DNA of 64,000 nucleotides from Rhizobium sp. WYJ-E13. Its GTDB lineage: Bacteria > Pseudomonadota > Alphaproteobacteria > Rhizobiales > Rhizobiaceae. The DNA lies in the NCBI RefSeq assembly GCF_018987265.1, contig NZ_CP076853.1:868001-932000 (forward strand), given 5' to 3'. Positions 60,902-64,000 of the stretch are shown in pieces (position 1 is the first letter of the stretch; the number at the start of each line of letters is the position of its first letter). The notes under the pieces are model-generated. The model made no database searches. It saw only the letters and a list, made by a program, of their open reading frames with translations, and had not been told where the DNA came from. Made by a program: the position numbers and the translations under genes.

Positions 60902-62944
60902 TTATTTCGCGGCGTCGTCGTGAAAATGATTGTAGACCTGCTTGGCGACGGTCTCGGAAATCCCCTCCACGGCCATGAGATCGGAAAGGGCGGCGCGCGA
61001 CACCGCTTTTGCCGTGCCGAAATGCTGCAGCAGCGCCCGCTTGCGGGATGGGCCGATGCCGCCGATCTCGTCGAGCGGGTTCTTGACCATCTCCTTCTTG
61101 CGCCGCGCGCGGTGGGAGCCGATCGCAAAACGGTGCGCCTCGTCGCGCATGCGCTGGATGAAATAGAGAACCGGATCGCGCGGCGGCAGTGTGAAGCCTC
61201 CCTTGCCCGGCGCAAAGAAACGCTCGCGCCCTGCCTCGCGGTCCACACCCTTGGCAACGCCGATGGCGATCACGCTGTCGGTAATGCCGAGTTCTTCCAG
61301 GATCGCGCGCACCGCCGTCATCTGCCCCTGGCCGCCATCGATGAGGATCACGTCGGGCCAGGCGGGGAAGGGCATGTCGGCCGCATCTGCGGCAGAGACC
61401 TGCGCGCTGCGATCAGGAATGCCTTCTTCCTTGAGCAGGCGCGAGAAACGCCGCGTCATCACCTCGCGCATCATGCCGAAGTCGTCGCCGGGGGTGATCT
61501 CGGTCGATTTGATGTTGAACTTGCGATACTGGTTCTTCACGAAGCCTTCCGGCCCTGCGACCACCATGCCGCCGACCGCATTTGTGCCCATGATATGCGA
61601 GTTGTCGTAGATCTCGACACGCTGCGGCACATAGGGCAGGCCGAACGTCTCCTTGAAACCTTCCAGCAGCCGTGACTGCGATGCCGTCTCGGCAAGCTTG
61701 CGGCCATGCGCCTCGCGGGCATTGGCGATGACATGCTCTACGAGATCGCGCTTTTCACCGCGCTGCGGAACGAGGATCGAAACCTTGTGCCCGGCCTTTT
61801 CGCTGAGTGCTGCGGCCAGCAGTTCCAACTCCTCCACCGTTTCCGACAGCATGATCTGCCGCGGCACCGGCTTGTCGTCATAGAACTGAGCGAGGAACGC
61901 ATTCAGCACCTCGGCGCCTGACAGTTGCGGATCGGCTTTCGGGAAATAGGCGCGGTTGCCCCAGTTCTGCCCGGTGCGGAAGAAGAAGACCTGGATACAG
62001 GAAATCCCGCCTTCGTGATGGATAGCGAAGACATCGGCTTCCTCGACGCCGGCCGGATTGATGCCCTGATGGCTCTGCACATGCGAAAGTGCGGCAAGGC
62101 GGTCGCGATAAATGGCCGCCCGCTCGAAATCGAGGTCCTCGGCGGCAGCATTCATCGCTTCCGCCATATGCTCTTTCACATTCTGGCTCTTGCCCGACAG
62201 GAAATCCTTGGCTTCGCGAACCAGTTCCGCATAGCCCTCATCGCTGACTTCATGCGTGCACGGCCCGGAACAGCGCTTGATCTGATAGAGCAGGCAGGGC
62301 CGGGTGCGCGTCTCGAAAACGCTGTCGGTGCAGGTGCGGATCAGGAAGGCGCGCTGCAGCGAGTTGATCGTGCGGCCGACCGCACCGGCAGACGCGAAGG
62401 GGCCGAAATAGTCGCCCTTGCGCGCGCGGGCGCCGCGATGCTTGAAGATGGCAGGCGCGCGATGATCGCCTGTTATCAGGATATAGGGAAACGACTTGTC
62501 GTCGCGCAGCAGCACGTTAAAGCGCGGCCGCAAGCGCTTGATCAGATTCGCTTCCAGCAGCAGCGCCTCGGTTTCCGTCCGCGTCGTGACGAATTCCATA
62601 TTGGCTGTCTGGCGCACCATCTGGGCGATGCGGTTGGAGTGCACACGACCAACCGCGTAATTGCCGACGCGCTTCTTCAGGCTGCGGGCCTTACCGACAT
62701 AGAGCACGTCGCCCGCCTCGTTGAACATGCGGTAGACGCCGGGACTGTTCGGCAGGCGCTTGACGAATTCGGCGATCAGATCGGCGCCAACAAGGCCTGT
62801 TTCGTTGACGCTGCCGGCATTCCAGTCGACCGCTGCAGAAATCGGCGAGGCAGAGGCATCACCTTCCACCTCGATGATATCGTCGTCGTTTTCGTCGGTC
62901 TCATCATAAAGAACACCGCCATCGGGCAGCTTCTTGGCATTCAT
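60902..62944 (-). CDS. uvrC: UvrABC excinuclease subunit C, 680 aa
   Basis: Makes the two incisions in nucleotide excision repair. An acidic N-terminal extension of about 55 residues precedes the GIY-YIG nuclease domain ([23 protein letters not shown]), then the UVR domain, the RNase H-like second nuclease ([20 protein letters not shown] with acidic residues), and helix-hairpin-helix at the C-terminus ([17 protein letters not shown]). The ATG at 62944 overlaps the stop of the upstream SDR by 4 bases. Confidence 0.96.
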   Translation of the reverse strand: MNAKKLPDGGVLYDETDENDDDIIEVEGDASASPISAAVDWNAGSVNETGLVGADLIAEFVKRLPNSPGVYRMFNEAGDVLYVGKARSLKKRVGNYAVGRVHSNRIAQMVRQTANMEFVTTRTETEALLLEANLIKRLRPRFNVLLRDDKSFPYILITGDHRAPAIFKHRGARARKGDYFGPFASAGAVGRTINSLQRAFLIRTCTDSVFETRTRPCLLYQIKRCSGPCTHEVSDEGYAELVREAKDFLSGKSQNVKEHMAEAMNAAAEDLDFERAAIYRDRLAALSHVQSHQGINPAGVEEADVFAIHHEGGISCIQVFFFRTGQNWGNRAYFPKADPQLSGAEVLNAFLAQFYDDKPVPRQIMLSETVEELELLAAALSEKAGHKVSILVPQRGEKRDLVEHVIANAREAHGRKLAETASQSRLLEGFKETFGLPYVPQRVEIYDNSHIMGTNAVGGMVVAGPEGFVKNQYRKFNIKSTEITPGDDFGMMREVMTRRFSRLLKEEGIPDRSAQVSAADAADMPFPAWPDVILIDGGQGQMTAVRAILEELGITDSVIAIGVAKGVDREAGRERFFAPGKGGFTLPPRDPVLYFIQRMRDEAHRFAIGSHRARRKKEMVKNPLDEIGGIGPSRKRALLQHFGTAKAVSRAALSDLMAVEGISETVAKQVYNHFHDDAAK

Positions 62945-63708
62945 TCCTTGATCTCCAGCACATCCGGCGTCTGCCACGCGAGATGCTGGCCGCCGTCGAG
63001 TGCAATCATCTGACCCGTAATCGAAGGAGTCTCGAACAGAAAACGAATCGTTCGACCGAATTCTTTGAGCTCAGGTCCTCGCTTCAAGATAAGGGCTGAA
63101 ACCTGCGCTTGGAAGTCCTCCTGCAATTGCCGTTCGCTCGGCATCGAAGGGCCGGGGCCGATTGCATTGACGCGGATGCGCGGCGCCAGCGCCTGCGCCA
63201 TGGTCTGCGTCGCCGTCCACAGCGCCGATTTCGACAGAGTATAGGAGTAGAAGCTCGGCCGCAGCGCCCAGACACGCTGGTCGATGACGTTGACGATCAG
63301 CCCCTCATGCGCCTCCGGCAGTTGTTCGGCGAATTTGGCAGCAAGGATTGACGGCGCGCGAACATGGATGGCGAAATGCTCGTCCCACACCTGGGCATCG
63401 AATTTGCGAAGCGAATCCTCGAGAAAAATCGACGCGTTGTTGACGAGAAGATCGATCGGGCCGAGCGCCTCGCACGCCTTCCCGACAAGCCCGCCGGCCT
63501 CATCGATTTTGGCGAGATCGGCCTTGATCGCAACCGCCCGATGCCCTTTCTGCCGCAATTCCGCCACAAAATCTTCGGCCTCGGCGAGCGAGCCGTTGGC
63601 GTGAATTGCGACCGAAAATCCATCAGCAACAAGGTCTTCGGCGATTGCCCGGCCTATTCTTTTGGCGGCACCCGTCACGAGCGCCGCGCGAAGTCTTTTC
63701 TGGGTCAA
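62941..63708 (-). CDS. SDR family oxidoreductase, FolM/pteridine-reductase-like, 255 aa
   Basis: Short-chain reductase whose motifs resemble FolM/PTR1 pteridine reductases: [13 protein letters not shown] (Arg in place of the usual Gly after K), LLVNNASIF, then [20 protein letters not shown] with the catalytic Tyr/Lys, and [10 protein letters not shown] near the end. In this group the Asp-Tyr-Lys set acts on dihydropterins, which would fit a tetrahydromonapterin role, but the substrate is an inference. It is the first gene of the folM-like-uvrC chain and has an AT-rich upstream region. Confidence 0.8.
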   Translation of the reverse strand: MTQKRLRAALVTGAAKRIGRAIAEDLVADGFSVAIHANGSLAEAEDFVAELRQKGHRAVAIKADLAKIDEAGGLVGKACEALGPIDLLVNNASIFLEDSLRKFDAQVWDEHFAIHVRAPSILAAKFAEQLPEAHEGLIVNVIDQRVWALRPSFYSYTLSKSALWTATQTMAQALAPRIRVNAIGPGPSMPSERQLQEDFQAQVSALILKRGPELKEFGRTIRFLFETPSITGQMIALDGGQHLAWQTPDVLEIKE

Positions 63709-64000
63709 GAGATAGCCTTCTGATCCTGCGAGTCCGTTTGCTGACTATATAAGGGCAGGCTCTAATTATATAAATAGGCCGAAATCATTGCCTGTGCCGT
63801 GCGGATATTCTATGTATTATTTGCAGTCGCGATTTATTAAAACAGGTATTGTAAGTTTAACTGATTATTATCCTTAATAAACGGTATGTTGCAACCAAGC
63901 AACATCGAATTTCTGCCGTCGCGCAGCCACAATGATATCACAATTTGGCTCTTTCAAATCCGCATTTGCATTCCAATTTCACTCTCGAACCGGAAGGGAC
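63709..64000. other. AT-rich gene-free region at the window end
   Basis: 292 bases with much higher A/T than the rest of the window. No open frame of note on either strand. It contains many TTTAT/AATAA-type runs and a short inverted repeat (GTTGC / GCAAC, about 63890-63905). It ends with GGAAGGGAC, which could be the ribosome binding site of a plus-strand gene just past the window. It probably holds divergent promoters. Confidence 0.4.

Noticed and set aside
63709..64000. AT-rich end of the window as a prophage or genomic-island border
   Set aside because: No integrase, tRNA or attachment repeat is visible; promoter DNA is the simpler reading.

Overview
The window looks like a stretch of chromosome from a fast-growing alphaproteobacterium of the genus Rhizobium (R. 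leguminosarum / R. etli group). The evidence is the gene order (rpsF-rpsR-DUF2232-rplI-dnaB-alr-radA-cvpA-purF and fabD-fabG-acpP-fabF-mltG-yicC-gmk), the high-GC codon use, an acidic-tailed L9, an Arg/Asp-tailed S6, and an intergenic element matching RIME1 (Rhizobium-specific intergenic mosaic element). The species call is inference from family knowledge; no database was searched. I saw no rRNA, tRNA, CRISPR array or prophage. Most of the window is housekeeping DNA with a few accessory patches.

Layout. 1-3.1 kb: small or accessory genes (a conserved hypothetical, a TIGR02301-like exported protein, a Nudix hydrolase, YnfA, a SRAP/YedK protein), a LysE-type exporter remnant and a 45-codon gene with a GTG start. 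3.2-9 kb: phosphatidylethanolamine synthesis (pssA, psd), an Atm1-type ABC exporter and a LysM protein with mirrored domain order. 9-17 kb: LOG phosphoribohydrolase, RarD, an isoaspartyl-methyltransferase-like protein, citramalate synthase, then a run of five 4-bp-overlapping genes, cysS-GFA-GFA-GFA-pip. 17.3-22.4 kb: an AT-rich orphan gene, an SDR, purF, cvpA, radA. 22.5-26.4 kb: accessory amino-acid export genes (LysE, AraC-AzlC-AzlD) around alr. 26.4-32.5 kb: dnaB, an IS1182-type insertion sequence inside the rplI terminator, rplI, a DUF2232 membrane protein, rpsR, rpsF.

32.6-50.9 kb: an aldo/keto reductase, the fatty-acid block (fabD, fabG, acpP, fabF), mltG, yicC, gmk, and convergent to these rsmA-pdxA-SurA-like-lptD-lptG-lptF, then a PAP2 phosphatase, pepA and holC. 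50.9-57.4 kb: a RIME1 copy, a GrpB-family protein, a galactose-dehydrogenase-like oxidoreductase, a deacetylase remnant, an ABC-F ATPase, a degenerate GGDEF protein, a GST and ndk. 57.4-64 kb: a lipoprotein-CGNR regulator pair divergent from an orphan LivH-type permease across a perfect 12-bp inverted repeat, then the tightly packed chain folM-like SDR-uvrC-pgsA-moaD-moaE, and an AT-rich upstream region.

The genes work together mainly in envelope building: phospholipids (pssA/psd/pgsA), acyl chains (fab), LPS export (lptD/F/G), murein (alr, mltG, LysM protein) and lipid-phosphate processing (PAP2). Genome maintenance (dnaB, radA, uvrC, holC, SRAP) and translation (rpsF, rpsR, rplI, cysS, rsmA) make up most of the rest. 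The features most worth following up are the CGNR operator and its divergent unit, the hairpin-duplicating IS insertion, and the triple GFA cluster.
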